Below, in pieces: positions 1 through 11,491 of a DNA stretch of 64,000 nucleotides. The notes below the pieces were generated by a model. The model did not search any database and was not told where the DNA came from. It worked only from the letters and a program-made list of their open reading frames with translations. Source of the stretch: Pleurotus djamor (taxonomy: Eukaryota > Basidiomycota > Agaricomycetes > Agaricales > Pleurotaceae); NCBI GenBank assembly GCA_029747585.1, contig JAPEVF010000009.1:124001-188000 (forward strand), in the 5' to 3' direction. Numbering within the stretch: position 1 is the first letter of the stretch; each line of letters opens with the position of its first letter. The translations under genes and the position numbers were made by a program.

Positions 1-1072
1 GAACTCCTCAGTATATGGCACCAGAAGTTTACCGCCAACAACCCTATACCACCAACGCCGACTACTGGGCGCTTGGTGTCACTTTTTATGAACTGTGCTT
101 TGGAACTGTACGTTTCTCGCTCTTAAGCCCGCATCGTTTGTCCGGCTAATTACTTCCTCGTCATGTAGCTGCCTTTCCCTGGACGTAACCCCATTGAAGT
201 TGGCACCAAAGTCTTGAGTGCGCCTTTGGCTTTCGACGCGCAGTGTCGCGTCGACCCATTGGCTTGCGATCTCTTGCGACGAGTCAGTCTTCCGTTTACT
301 CATACTCTCTCTTTGAGGTATTGATTGGTCCGCCAGATGCTCGCGAAGGACGCCGATGACAGAATACTGCCTCAGGTCATCGAGCAACACCCTTATTTCA
401 CAGGAATGTGAGTACCCTCACAAATCATAGCCTTCACCTGAAACTGATTCTGTGTGTCGCAGTGACTGGCAGAAGATCAAGTCAAGACAATTCACCGCGC
501 CTCGCATCCCTCTCTCGTCTGGCCCTGCTCCATCAAGGGCACCTTTTGCCCCCTTCGTACCGGGAATCCCGTATGCCCGCCAGAATGACCCGGCTCCCTC
601 TTTCCGCTATGAATCCCCTGGTGTCCGCGCTGCTCTTGGGGAGCTTGCAGAGAAGAGCAAGTACAGACGACGAGTGGCTTCTGACCCCTCGCGCTCTAAA
701 TCACAGTCGGAACGCCCACCACCTCGCTGCCCATCACAGCCTTCTCTCTGCCAACAGTCGGAAACAACCCGGCCTCACCTTCCTTCTCAACCATCCATAC
801 GACGTGCTCCATCGAATGCGACGCGATCGACGCGTTACCCATCTGGCCTCTCCAATTCGCATTCCATCTCACCACCAAATACACCATTACCAACCCCACC
901 AGCTTCCATCCTTCCTCCCAATGTCGAAGTCGCCATGGCTTCGGACGCTGCAGCATCACCCAAATCCTTCCATCAACTGAGGAGCTTCTTTTCCAAGCTC
1001 GTTCGTCCGAAACACCAGAAAGCTCATGCTGTTCCCCCGGTCCCCAAGCTTCCCACTCCCCTCGCTTGTTAA
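1..1072 (+). CDS. Ser/Thr protein kinase, AGC/YANK-like, copy 1 (5' end cut by window)
   Basis: This is the C-terminal half of a protein kinase, open at the left edge. Exons are 1-107, 169-282, 337-407 and 463-1072, all phase-consistent with GT..AG introns. The first exon begins just before the activation-loop TPQYMAPE motif and continues through the DYWALGVTFYEL helix F region. The next exons cover helices G-I (LLRRMLAKDADDR, HPYFTGIDW), the layout of AGC/YANK kinases. The tail after the kinase domain is about 170 residues, Ser/Pro/Arg-rich and low in complexity. Exon lengths match the complete inverted copy at 11492-13404 exactly (114, 71 and 610 bases). The kinase call is firm; the subfamily is a judgement from the HPYF..IDW motif. 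The missing N-terminus lies left of the window, so intactness cannot be judged. Confidence 0.85.
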
Positions 1073-1262
1073 GCTGTCTCAGAACTCGCTGCATCGCTTT
1101 ACATTATTCCTATTGCCAGTCGCTTTCTGGCCCACATTCTTTACACCTGCCGCTCATTCTACGTTCGGAGGGACGCCTCCGACAATTCCGCTCGCTCTAC
1201 CGTCGAAGGGATGCCTTCGTCATATCGCTCATTTCGCTTTCGCACCGAGTTTGACTACAACG
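1..1262 (+). repeat. Left arm of an inverted duplication carrying the kinase gene
   Basis: The first base of the window aligns with position 12558 on the opposite strand. The match runs to about 1255-1262, where the two copies diverge beyond the kinase stop codon. Coding parts are nearly identical, but the intron after the DYWALG exon differs by substitutions and small indels. This argues for a real diverged duplicate rather than one sequence placed twice. The arm probably continues to the left of the window. Confidence 0.8.
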
Positions 1263-2811
1263 ACCCCAGGGGATCCTTTTGGGACTATCGAGCACATCGG
1301 CAACGGTTTACGCCCCCCACTACATACAGCAACCAGAATATCAGCCGCAACCGACACCACAACCACATCGAACCACTATCTTGACGACACCTTCTTTCCC
1401 CCTCCTCCTTCTCCTCGTCGTCGACGAATCCTTCATTATAATGATACCATAATATCGTTTCTGTTGTTATTATTCCGCGCTAGGATACCGCTATCTATCT
1501 TCTGGTTTCAATACATGTTCTCGTGTCCTTAATGCAATACCCTGTAGTCTCGCGGATTTTGGGGTTTTACGGTGCTCTGGTCATCGATATCTCTTATTAC
1601 CTCCTCGTTCAATATCTGTCTCTCGGTTGTGAGCTCGTAAGTCTATTAAGTATATCACGATACGGTACATCATGAAGTTGGTTATTCAATCAAAACAGCT
1701 CATGAGACAACCTGACACGTCGGAGGAGATCTGCTGCTCATTGGACTCCCTTAGATCGGAGAAAAGGCAAAAGGTTTACGAGGAGCACGGCCCACTGCGC
1801 GTCTGTAGACACATCCTGATCTCCTACGACTAACTCGGTGTGACCTGCAGGTTGCGAAATTGCTTCCCTGGCCTGACAAGGTCAGATTACTCAAGCTGCA
1901 CCGCCACGCTTTACAGCGCGGGAGTGGCGAGAACACCCAAGTTTTCTGGAGGGGACGGTTTTCGAACCAGCGCACTGATGAGCTTAGCCGCTGGGAGTAA
2001 CCACCTCGCATTCCCGGTTTTGGGCCATTACAGCCGCTGCACTATTGTACCCTTATCGTTGCAGTGTTTGTCTGAGTCATAGCCCGCTGTTTTCATCAAA
2101 ACACGCAGGTTGCGACATCCACTTGAAACGATCGTCACTATCGGACGAAATAGCCTGGGTCACTGTACCGGTACCGGTACGTGTCTGGTGCGTGTCCCTA
2201 TACTTACATTTTTCTCGCGCAACATGCGTGGACTGTGTGGCATGCGATAGGCCATGTATGACCTATCCGGTCCCGGCCATGCCTCGGAATGCATTCCCAA
2301 GTACTTACTGGCAAAGTACTGCCAGGGCCGCAGTGAACCTCCTTTTGAATTTGGACTCTTTCCAAACTCCGTCAAGCCTGTCCAGCCGGTCACAACCAGT
2401 TCGCCTTCCTCGCAGCACAGTAGCGCCGACCACCACATGCTTGGTCATTGACTGGGAATCGGGATACAGAAAGCCTCGCGTCATCCTCAGGAATCATTAG
2501 CGGACGAGTTGGACCCCTAGTGCGGTGGTATAACACTACGCCCGCAGGTAATGATGGCATGTCCCCCATGCGACTGTATGCCCAGCACACCATGACCACC
2601 AACACCCGAATTTAAATGAGCAAGGACGCGGTGATCACCCTGCTTAGACTCGTTGCCGCGTTTTTTTAGATATTTACTTTTGAACGGGTGTTTCCAAAGG
2701 ACTCGCGAGTAGTTTAGCCATTGGGCTAAGGACTTCGTTCATTGATATTGACGGAACATTTTTGAGAAAGAATAAATAGGATCTGTACAAATAGATGGTC
2801 CACCTCAGGCA
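1263..2811. other. Long stretch with no gene recognised
   Basis: About 1.5 kb between the kinase copy and the membrane-protein gene. Short open frames occur on both strands, but none has splice structure or family similarity I can support. The first 300 bases are C/T-rich and may be 3' UTR of the kinase. Around 1950-2000 the minus strand carries a TAGCTC-like stretch and a GGTTCGAAAACC element that recall tRNA A and B boxes, but no cloverleaf can be folded. Confidence 0.5.
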
Positions 2812-3881
2812 CTACAAGCGCTGTTCTGTACCAATCGGATTACTTGGACTTAACCTGGCACGAGCCAGCGCCGTCCCACAGGAGACACCGAATGCGATTG
2901 CTATAAATATCGGAAGTGCAAGGAGGAGTGGGGCTGCTGTTTGAACCCCCGAATCTTGTGAGCACCATACAGCCGTCAGCGCGCCTATGTGATTTCATGA
3001 GCCACATGCATTGATTAATATCGAATGGGACCCACCAAAAGCGAGAAGCATCGCAGCAACGCCGATGGAGAAGAATGGGTATGAGAGCATCAGTAAGGTG
3101 CAGTAAACATGTGCTCTGCTAGCGTAGAGAACCTGGTAAGAAGGTTGGACGCAAGAAAGCTATGAGATCGGCAAGTTCGCGTAGAGCTAAGAGGGAGATA
3201 AACGGCTTACTTGTTCAGACCACAATGCTCTCGCTTTACTGGTGACAAGAACAATGACGGACGTGACAATCAAACTCCCAATAAGGAGTCCAAAAGAGCC
3301 AAGAAAGCAAATGTATGGACCACGAAGTGTGTAATTCATCGTGGTTTCTCTGGGAGGTTCTGTCGTCAGGAAGACAGCTGAGGTAGCCAGGAGCAAGCCG
3401 GACTATAAAGTGTCCATCGTCAGTAACACACGAAATGTCTGAGATAGTAAAACATAAGTACCACAAGTAACATATTGTTGAGACGATCACACGTTTCTCG
3501 TATCCCTTCTGCCCATACGCTGTCGTCATCTTCATGTTGCTCGAGCTTGATGGATGCCCAAATTGGATGCAAGCCTGCATGACCGAAAGCAATTAGGCAC
3601 AGCGCATTGAAGATTATGGGTTCCCAAGAGCCCAAGCGGCTGGATGGGTTGCAGGGGCTCCAATGAGGAGGCATGGGATGTCGATCAAGCATGGCCTTCT
3701 GTTTTCGAGATTTAGAGAAGGAGGCAACTCTTCCACTAGTCTGACCGAGCAAAGATTGAGGTGTCTCTCTGCATGACTCCGCATCTGACGTGGGAAATTG
3801 AGTGGAGGAGACGAGGGTGTTCTGGCGAGTAGCATACATCATCGGTTGCTCCCAGCGAGTTATTACTGCTGGATAGGTCAT
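2812..3881 (-). CDS. Multi-pass membrane protein of unknown function
   Basis: Four exons splice cleanly: 3462-3881, 3211-3402, 3036-3132 and 2812-2984, giving about 293 residues with all phases matching. The first ~80 residues are polar. Hydrophobic segments follow at IIFNALCLIAFGHAGL, in SGLLLATSAVFL, at YICFLGSFGLLIGSLIVTSV, in the third exon (YCTLLMLSYPFFSIGVAAML) and near the C-terminus (APLLLALPIFIAIAFGV). This suggests 4-5 membrane spans. I do not recognise the family. The gene is divergent from the membrane protein at 4429, so the two may share a promoter. The start is the first ATG of the long exon; a further upstream exon is not excluded. Confidence 0.7.
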
Positions 3882-4428
3882 GAAGTAAGGGTAGCGAGTT
3901 GGAGAGTGAGGGTGGTAGACGCTGACGTCTTCATCCGTTATGAGGGAGTCTCCTCATGACATAGGCGTGTTGGTGAAAGACGCTGGAATTATTGCGAGGA
4001 CAAGGGCATGCATATCCTCAGATAAAGCGAGCCTTTCAGTTTTTGGCGCTGTATAATAACTATAAAGGGATGGAAGCGGAGTACGGAGATGTGGATTGCG
4101 CAGAAATATGAACCTCAGATAAGTATTGGAGCCTCACATTTTGGTTACTTACATTCCGATTTGTTCACGTCTTCGTACGACTGAGTAAGACTTCGTGATT
4201 GCTTTCAAAGATAGATACATACGAGTTCTGGAAAGGGTGAAGAAGCTCTCAAGCACGAGGCCGAGTCTGAGGACTTGCCGGGAAGGAGATGAAAATGATG
4301 AAACCAAGAAGTAAGCCTTAGCGCCGGCGTGGCGAATGTCCCAAAACATGCCCAAACAAGGCTTGAAGTTCAAATTGATACCGGTCTGATACCAGTGCAA
4401 GGCGAATTGACGGCGAAACTCCTTTCTT
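3882..4428. promoter_or_regulatory. Divergent intergenic region between two membrane-protein genes
   Basis: About 550 bases between divergent start codons. On the minus strand a TATA-like element (TTTATAGTTATTATAC, around 4050-4065) lies some 170 bases before the start at 3881. No other site is clear. Confidence 0.35.
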
Positions 4429-5549
4429 ATGACCATCATGGCTGCACTGTTGGCGCCCTTTGTCGCTGTTTACAGCTATGCTCTGCAGCCCGTCGCGCCT
4501 TTCACATGGCTCGGACTCAGCATCAGTGCCCTCGATGTCGTCGCAGCCTTTCGTCTCTGTCTCATCTTGCGCCAAGTTCGCGAAATGTACCATTCCAAGC
4601 ACGTGTCGACAAAGGGACACGATGCCATCGAAGGGGAGTCCTTTGCGAAGAAATTAGCTGCGACCTACACTGTTGTATATGGCGGCGAAGCCCTGGCAGG
4701 TATGCATTCGTCGCTCGGTTCGGTTGTCGTGATGTTACATTGTTGAGATCTTTGCAGGTCCTATGCTCGGTCTCCCTCCTTCATTCATGATTTCTGGAGC
4801 AGTGCCAGCTTTGTACGCAGCCGTACAGGCTTTCGTCGAGCAGATCCCAAGTGTCAACCTGCCGAGTTTCTCCAGTGAACTCCCGTTGTCTGTCGTTGAC
4901 GGATTTACCCGTGCTTTTCTCCTTTGCACCCTTGTACCACCGGCTGTAACATCAAACGCATCGCCAGTCATTGCTTCATCCCCCTGGTCTCTTCTTATGG
5001 CTTCTTTGGTTCGTCCCCCTTGTCTCCTCGCCTCGAGTCGGCCTCCTTGAGCAAAAGTGACCACGTAACTAACGTCTTCACTTCAACCCACCTACCCAAA
5101 TATAGGTAATCCCCAACACAGGCTTCTTTATCGTCAACCTCGTTTCCATGCTCCACCCCACGACCTTATCGCTTCGCACTCCCCCAGAATTGCAAGCTTA
5201 CGGATGGACGACTGCAGATATCTGGTGTGCGCCTGTCACCACCGGACTTTATGCTCTTTTGACGCATGCTCAACCTTTCTGGGCGGATTTACATACGATC
5301 TTGGTCCAGATGGTTGGCGGCGCTGCGTCGGTTGGAGAGAAAGGCGTGGAACCCCTCGACCCGGAAACGGCGAGAGCTCTTTGCGCATTAGTTCTGGCTA
5401 CCCTATTCTCCGCACGTACGGTGAAGACCTTTAAACCTGAGCTTTTCAAGAAGTGGACCCAAATCAAACCTGGTATGTTCCCTAAGACCAATGCATGTGA
5501 AGCACTGTTGTTAACTGTGTGTTTAGAACCTAAAGAGAAGACCCAGTGA
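4429..5549 (+). CDS. Multi-pass membrane protein of unknown function
   Basis: Exons 4429-4699, 4758-5008, 5106-5472 and 5527-5549 join in phase to about 303 residues. The first in-frame ATG is 4429; the ATG at 4438 has a better context and may be the true start. Hydrophobic segments are found near the N-terminus (MAALLAPFVAVYSYAL), at FTWLGLSISALDVVAAFRLCLIL, at MISGAVPALYAAVQAFV, at AFLLCTLVPPA, at GFFIVNLVSML and at ALCALVLATLFSA. The order of spans and the GGEALAGP motif faintly recall TRIC-type cation channels, but the characteristic motifs are not convincing and I make no functional call. The tail ends in a short lysine-rich PEPKEKTQ. Confidence 0.75.
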
Positions 5550-5895
5550 TTCAGTTTCCCTCTCTCGGACCACGCGCAGACTTTCTTTGATCAGACAGTC
5601 TAGAGTAGCCCTATACTTACGATGCCGATGACTACTTTTGTAACTTCCTCTGTTGGATACGTGGATCCTGGAATGATCTCTACTTTTATGTACTTAAACA
5701 TGACCGAGGTAAATAAGGAAAGAGGTATTGGTATTGTGCCGTATCAATACAGTAGTATGCAGTTGTCCAAGGCAAAGAGATAAATGAGAGGGATGTCAAA
5801 ACGAGGGGAGGGGTAGCTGATACAGTGGTATGACCGTACGATACAACACACGATGTCCAAAAGGAAGAAAAGGAAGAGATACTAGGACTGGTAGC
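5550..5895. other. Convergent intergenic region
   Basis: About 345 bases between the 3' ends of two convergent genes. AT-rich with several TAC/TAT tracts, consistent with 3' UTRs and polyadenylation regions. No coding signal seen. Confidence 0.4.
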
Positions 5896-7355
5896 TCAGA
5901 AATCACTGATAAACGCCGAGATATCGCACTTGTGAGCGGCGTATTTCATGACCAAACTCAAGCATCTGTCATGCATTTGAGGATCTTCGAGCTTCAAGCG
6001 TTTAACCACGTCACCGGCCACTTGACGGTCGTGGTTGAACTGAGCTTGTGAAGATGGGTCGGAAGGGAGGACTGGACTGTCGCAATGTTGGAGGAAAGAG
6101 ATGACAGGTCCAGGTATATCGATACATTCTGAAAGAGAAAGCGGAGGGTGGTGAGATGATTTGACCCAGTGGATGTCCTCGTGAGATGGAGGAGTGACGA
6201 TGAGCTCGGGGATCACACGCTTATGTTGGGTGGGGAAGGGTGTTCGTGAGATTTCGATGAGAGGGACGTGACGTCCAGAGTTATATAGCTGGTCAGCTGC
6301 CGACTGGGAAAGGAACCCGACTCCGGGGATTTCGAGGTGTGAATAACGAAGGATGAGGTGATCTCGTACCTAAATTAACATAGTTATGAGAGGCTGGGGT
6401 GGGGACGACGTAAAACTTACAGAGATCGGTAGTGTGTTCCAATCGCCCGAAGAAAGGTAGCACTGGTGTAACGGAAAACGGACATAGTATAGACCGAGAT
6501 AGCAAACCAACGGGTTTGCATCAGGCATATCTCGTGTAGAGTCACTGCTGAGCTCGTAGAACAAGTGGATAGGATGCTCGCTAGTGCTTCGTGGGTAGAT
6601 GGAATCGCCTTGAACAGCACTGCGAAGTTGAGAGAGTTCGTGGACAGCGCCTGGGTCACAGTAGAAGAACCCGTGCTCTCCAGAGACAGGTTCATGCAAG
6701 CCGAGAATGTCGTTGCACCCGAAGATACAAACAGAGGCGTGAGGATAGGCGTGGGCCGTTGGTCGGTTTGCTAGGAAAACGGGCTACAAGCGGTCAGTGG
6801 GAATGGATTGTGGCTAGGGAACGGCTGACTTACGATGGTGTTTCGAGAGGTCAGGTCAGTACCATCGACGGAGGCGTCGTTGTGAAGAAGTGGACTGTCA
6901 TCAGTTAGAGGGGACGACTCGACAGTGAGTGACGGGTGGTCAGCTCCCAAAACGTCAGGAAGCAGAATGTCCAGAGAGTCCGAGCGCGAAAGCTTCGGGC
7001 TGATTATTGAACCGCTTTTCTTTGAGGTCAACTCGCAAGAGAACCCGACGGGCGACAACGGCGCGTCAGAAGGGGTCAAGTCTCCAACATGGGACGACCA
7101 TAAGGCTGCAGGTGTTTGCTCTTCGGTGTATACCGCAGGAGATTCTTTGCGATCCCCAAATTCGGAGATATCCAACGGGGACAACGCGGGTGGCACATCG
7201 ACTGGGGGNAAGTTGGATAGTGAACGAAACGGTTGGCGCTTGGGAATTTGGTGGAGGCCCGAATTTGAAACTTCATTGAAAGACGTGAAAGTGGAACGAA
7301 TGCGGTTAGATAAAGTTTTGGTAGAGATCTTCAGTGTTCCGGCATTGAAGGGCAT
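5896..7355 (-). CDS. Protein of unknown function, 452 residues, three exons
   Basis: Exons 6834-7355, 6421-6783 and 5896-6369 are 522, 363 and 474 bases, all multiples of three with phase-0 introns. The N-terminal ~170 residues are Ser/Pro-rich, acidic and probably disordered. The second and third exons look like a folded domain: it begins PVFLANRPTAHAYPHA, includes a Cys/His-containing stretch (VCIFGCNDILGLHEP) and ends in a helical C-terminus (VVKRLKLEDPQMHDRCL). I do not recognise the family. One N lies in the first exon near 7209. Splice sites are canonical (GTAAGT..TTGTAG and GTAAGT..TTTAG). The coding call is well supported; function is unknown. Confidence 0.75.
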
Positions 7356-8010
7356 CGTGAATAGAAATCAAAGAGCGTTTGTTGAGGTGAAGGTCGTGAA
7401 GGTGCGTGAACAGAGCGTCGAAAGCAAAAGAGAAAAGGCGATAACAGTTTCAAGAAGGGGAGAGTGGCTTTTCCAGAAAGACCAGAAAGATTTGGGGGTG
7501 AGTAGCAATGAGCCATGGACTAGCTTTTATACTGACGGCTCGTGGTCAGGGCTTCACTGTTCCATCGCGCCTCGAGCTCAAAGGACAAAGCAAGGACTGT
7601 CAAGCCACATTAGCAGCCGTTTGTTTCATTTACCGGATTCGAGCAGCATAGCGCCGCACGTTGTATCCAAATTCCCCTTTGACGCATGGGACTACACAGA
7701 GGACTGATTCAAGTAAGTAAGCGAGCGTGATACAACCTTATGAAGAACGTCCGATTCCGAGAAATTTGGAGGTCTGTCCTAGATGCGAGAGACAAATATC
7801 CCAGCTTGAGAGATACCCCATAGAGTCAAGTTCGATGCTTCAAAGTACATTTGAGATTGTGGGAGGCTTGAATTCCAGTCTCGATGGAGGTTCATGACGC
7901 ATGATGGTGGTTCGGTTGCAAAATGGAGAGCCCCTGAGACAAGAGACGCCCAAACATTACACGCCTGTCGATGACCTCAACACCAACCTCTACTTGCAAC
8001 CTGGCCTTCT
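7356..8010. other. Divergent intergenic region
   Basis: About 650 bases between the gene ending at 5896 (minus strand) and the ITFG1-like gene (plus). Open frames at 7331-7516 and 6925-7707 are antisense shadows or chance. Likely holds both promoters; no clear TATA box. Confidence 0.35.
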
Positions 8011-10627
8011 ATGAAATGTGCTGGCCCAATGTATCGATATAACTGCTTTTTTCTCGCCGCATGTCTTCTTCTAGGCTCGTCACCCGTGTCTGCGATCTGG
8101 CCATTTCCTCCAAAACGATTTACCGGGAACTCGTTGCTTGAAGCAGGCTCGCTTGGGATTGAAAAAGATGAGAGGGTCATAGCTTTTGGTGATTTTAATG
8201 GGGACCAGTTGTGCGTGCTGATCTATGTGCAATTGACGCGAAGCTCATGCCGCCTCGTCAGCCTGGATATCCTTGCTCTCGGAGCAGACCAGCAAACATT
8301 ACAGGTGTACCTATGGAGTCATGGTGGGCGATTGGAACCTTTTCTTGACTGGGAATAATCCTTAACTTTGAGCAGAATCATTCTATTATCAACCTTCAGC
8401 ATCGTTTCGCCACCCTCGTGCAGTTTACAACGTCGTACCAGGCGACTTTACCCATAGCGGCAAATTGGATCTGTTAGTGATGGGCAAGGGGACCGACACC
8501 AACCAGTTGGATATGGTTGTGTATGCGGGGCTACTAGGGGGCTCATTTGGTAACTACTTTCCTGGCGAAACCGGTCAAAACTGCTCCTCTGATAAACGAT
8601 AGATGTGAACAACCCCCTCGCTGTACCTTCATCAACTCTGTCTCAACCTATAGTTGTTGACGTGAATGGAGATATGAAGATGGACCTCCTCGGAGTCACA
8701 CCAAGCTCTCGTGGCTCAAGCAATTCTCTTCGAGTCTGGCAAAATACCTGGAACTCATCTAGTCCGAACCCCAGACTGTTCGACGTGTGAGTCTATCTGC
8801 TGTCGGTTCTCTGTTTGTCACTTCATCTCAGTATTCTCAGCGTCGAGCCTAAGCTCAAAGGCACACAGTGCACAATTTCCCACCCACACAGCAACGCAGT
8901 CGTTGACCTGAACGGAGATTGTCTTGCCGACATATTCTTGGTATGCGATGATAGCCGTGGAGGGAAGAGTTTCCAGGTCTGGGTGAATAACAAAGAGGAT
9001 GGGTTCTCCCTTGCCCAGACGGGATATCTACCAGCTGGAACGCAGTCTATCACTTTCGCTGATATGGGTGTGTCCACTTTCCTCCTTCTACCTCTCTGCG
9101 TCGCTAATANGACTCTCGTACAGATAGAGATGGCACTTTAGACATGGTTTTCACAACGTGCTCACANGTCTCGCANGCCACCGGAGTTGGAAGAGATTGC
9201 TCACTAAACATCGCATATAATAAGCAACTACCTCTTTGCGCCAAGTCCACAGTATCCAAATCTGCCGCTCGCTGTCGTCTACCTGACGAACTCTGNGTCG
9301 CTGATCCGGACTTCAAGTTTGATTTGACCGAGAGCAGCGATAATAATGTACGCGACTAATTTCNATTCATNCACGCCGCGACTTATCTTCGTTGGTCAGG
9401 ACTTTGTTCGCATGCCCATTTCCAAGCTCTTTGATTCGTCCTCTTCGCTCCTTGTCCTGGATACCTCCTTCGACCCTCCCGTTCCTCTCCCAATCAGATT
9501 GGGCGACGCCAACCTCGATGGATTCCCCGACCTACTTCAAGTTATCATCACCCGAGATCATCAGACCCCCAAGCTTTTACTTTCCGTGCCATGTAGCTCC
9601 GGNTTGGTTGGATGNCCGGAAAATGGGCAAGGTAGACGGAGTTTCAGCGTGGTCAAGAAGGGTACGGAGAGTTTGGAAGCTATAACGGANGCGATCAGTG
9701 CGTCGTTCCTTGATATGGATGAAGACGTCAGTACTCGCGCATCCATCTCTCTAGCTTGTCGACTTACTGGCAGTGACTACGCTAGGGTACCCTTGATATG
9801 ATGATTCAACGCAAAGGAAGTGGAGGCGGACCCAAGGTAGTCTTCGTGCAGAATAACGTATATTACGATGCTTTCTTCCTAAAAGCCATTGGTGCGTTCC
9901 GTTTTACCGCTTATTCNCGCANAGCTGACGGNNTCGGTAGTTCTGAATGGTGCCTGTGAGAATGGTTGGTGTTACTCCCCCAACAGGACAATTAAATACC
10001 ATGTAAGAATCTCGCATATAGTGTTGTTTCTCTTACTCATATCTTGCCAGCCGTTCGGCGTCAGCTATGCTGGAGCAACNTATAANTACACCGTCTTGGA
10101 TACGTCTGGTCGCCGCTCTGCAGCCCAAGGCAAGTCACCTACCATATCTCATCGCCGGCAAGTCACTCAACGTTCACATTTCCAGTCGGACAACTCTCGC
10201 AGTCCTCTTATCATTCTCTCATGACACCATATTCCTACTTTGGCCTCGGACGCACAAACAACTATATAGAGAACCTTTTCGTGGGTTCTACCATCCACTC
10301 GAAGCAGCACTTCATCAACATGGAAGGTGTCATACCCAATTCCAAAGTCGTAATCTTACCACCACCGCATGAAGGAGATGCATGGAAGAGAGAACTATTC
10401 TTACGCCCTGGCGCCTGGATACCATGGGTGACTATCACCGTCGTTGTGGGCATGGGCTTGCTGGCCGTGATCGTATTTGTGTTGCATATGAATGAGAAGG
10501 TGAGACGAAGCCTAGGTAATCCGTTCTTTGCTCCGCGACTGACTGGTTCATGTCTTTATCATAACAGAGGGAAGACGAATTGGAACGGAGGAGGGCTTCA
10601 CATCGGATCAACTTCGACGCACTTTGA
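8011..10627 (+). CDS. ITFG1/TIP-like FG-GAP repeat type I membrane protein
   Basis: An intron-rich gene (more than ten exons) encoding a homologue of animal T-cell immunomodulatory protein (ITFG1). It opens with a signal peptide (CFFLAACLLLGSSPVSA). FG-GAP-type motifs follow: FGDFNGDQFLDIL, VVDVNGDMKMDLLG, VVDLNGDCLADIF, MDRDGTLDMVF and LGDANLDGFPDLL. The family's C-terminal block is clear: PFGVSYAGA, YKYTVLDTSG, then SYHSLMTPYSYFGLGRTNNY. A single transmembrane helix (WIPWVTITVVVGMGLLAVIV) and a short basic tail end the protein. The first intron is 8211-8261. The intron after ...SAAQ uses a GC donor (GCAAGT). Several N bases fall in the exons between 9100 and 10100, so some residues are undefined. 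The FG-GAP repeats form a beta-propeller; the fungal cellular role is not settled. Confidence 0.9.
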
Positions 10628-11491
10628 AGATATATTTATTCTAATGCATATAATTTTGGTATCCTACAGGATGGGTACAATTGAGCCACCGCAGTGTGAC
10701 GCATGAAAAGAATATTGAATATAATTCATGATCTTCCGGGGAACCAAAAACGACACGTTCGTCATCAGGGTCCCGTCCTTCGTGGTAAGTACGCTCCGGA
10801 CTTCTTTGCTTCGGGCATGATATGGCAGCGGTCCATAAGCCCCATGCTCCATACCATGTCCAACAACTGGAGCATTCGTTCTATTGATCTTACTGTATTC
10901 TCGTTTGGAAATTAAAAGGTGTTATTAGGGGAGAGCACTTCGATNGTGTGGTATCTGACACCATAAACGCAAATAAAAGAGAGCATAGGGTATCGAATTA
11001 AGGCTCGTAGGAGCGTATAAGTAAGGAGGAGACTAATATGATAGTACCAAAGCGAGATAAAAAGGAAATAATAGGGTATCATTATTATGAAGCAGTGACC
11101 ANGAAGGTGGCGAGAGGGGCAATTGTGAAGGTGGTAGGATCATATGGATGAGGGTCCGGCATAAGGCACTTGGTTCGATGTGGTCGATGTGAGCATTGAT
11201 GCGTTCGTNGTGATGGAATGCCNGTGGTTGTTCCCCGGCCCCAGNGGTGGTGTGAAAGTGAAAGTGGTACCCGTCTTGGCGACAAGTCCTCTGAGNCTGT
11301 TATGATCAAACTCGGTGCGNAAGCGNAAATGAGNGATATGACGAAGGCATCCCTTCGACGGTAGAGCGAGCGGAATTGTCGGAGGCNTCTCTCCGAACGT
11401 ANGAATGAGCGGCAGGTGTANAGAACGTGNNCCAGGAAGCGACTGGCAATAGTAAATGATGAANNGCNNATGCACCGAGTTTTGAGACAGN
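10628..11491. other. Convergent intergenic region rich in N
   Basis: About 860 bases between convergent gene ends. From about 11300 it corresponds to the end of the inverted repeat. The unique part (10628-11300) shows AT-rich 3' UTR-like sequence and no gene. Many N bases occur at 11100-11490. Confidence 0.4.

Noticed and set aside
408..1532. Additional open frames of 168 and 190 residues over kinase copy 1
   Set aside because: They overlap the kinase last exon in other frames and reappear in the second copy with breaks; they are shadows of the biased Ser/Pro-rich coding sequence.
1950..2000. tRNA-like A and B box motifs on the minus strand
   Set aside because: The GGTTCGAAAACC arm has an extra base and no acceptor stem or anticodon arm can be formed.
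2166..2181. Tandem ACCGGT repeat as a possible binding site
   Set aside because: Only 14-16 bases, no partner sites and no gene nearby to regulate.
4429..5549. TRIC-type potassium channel assignment
   Set aside because: Only a faint GGE motif resemblance; the family's conserved lipid-binding motif was not found.
6925..7707. 260-residue open frame on the plus strand
   Set aside because: It is antisense to the well-spliced minus-strand gene at 5896-7355 and has no family similarity.
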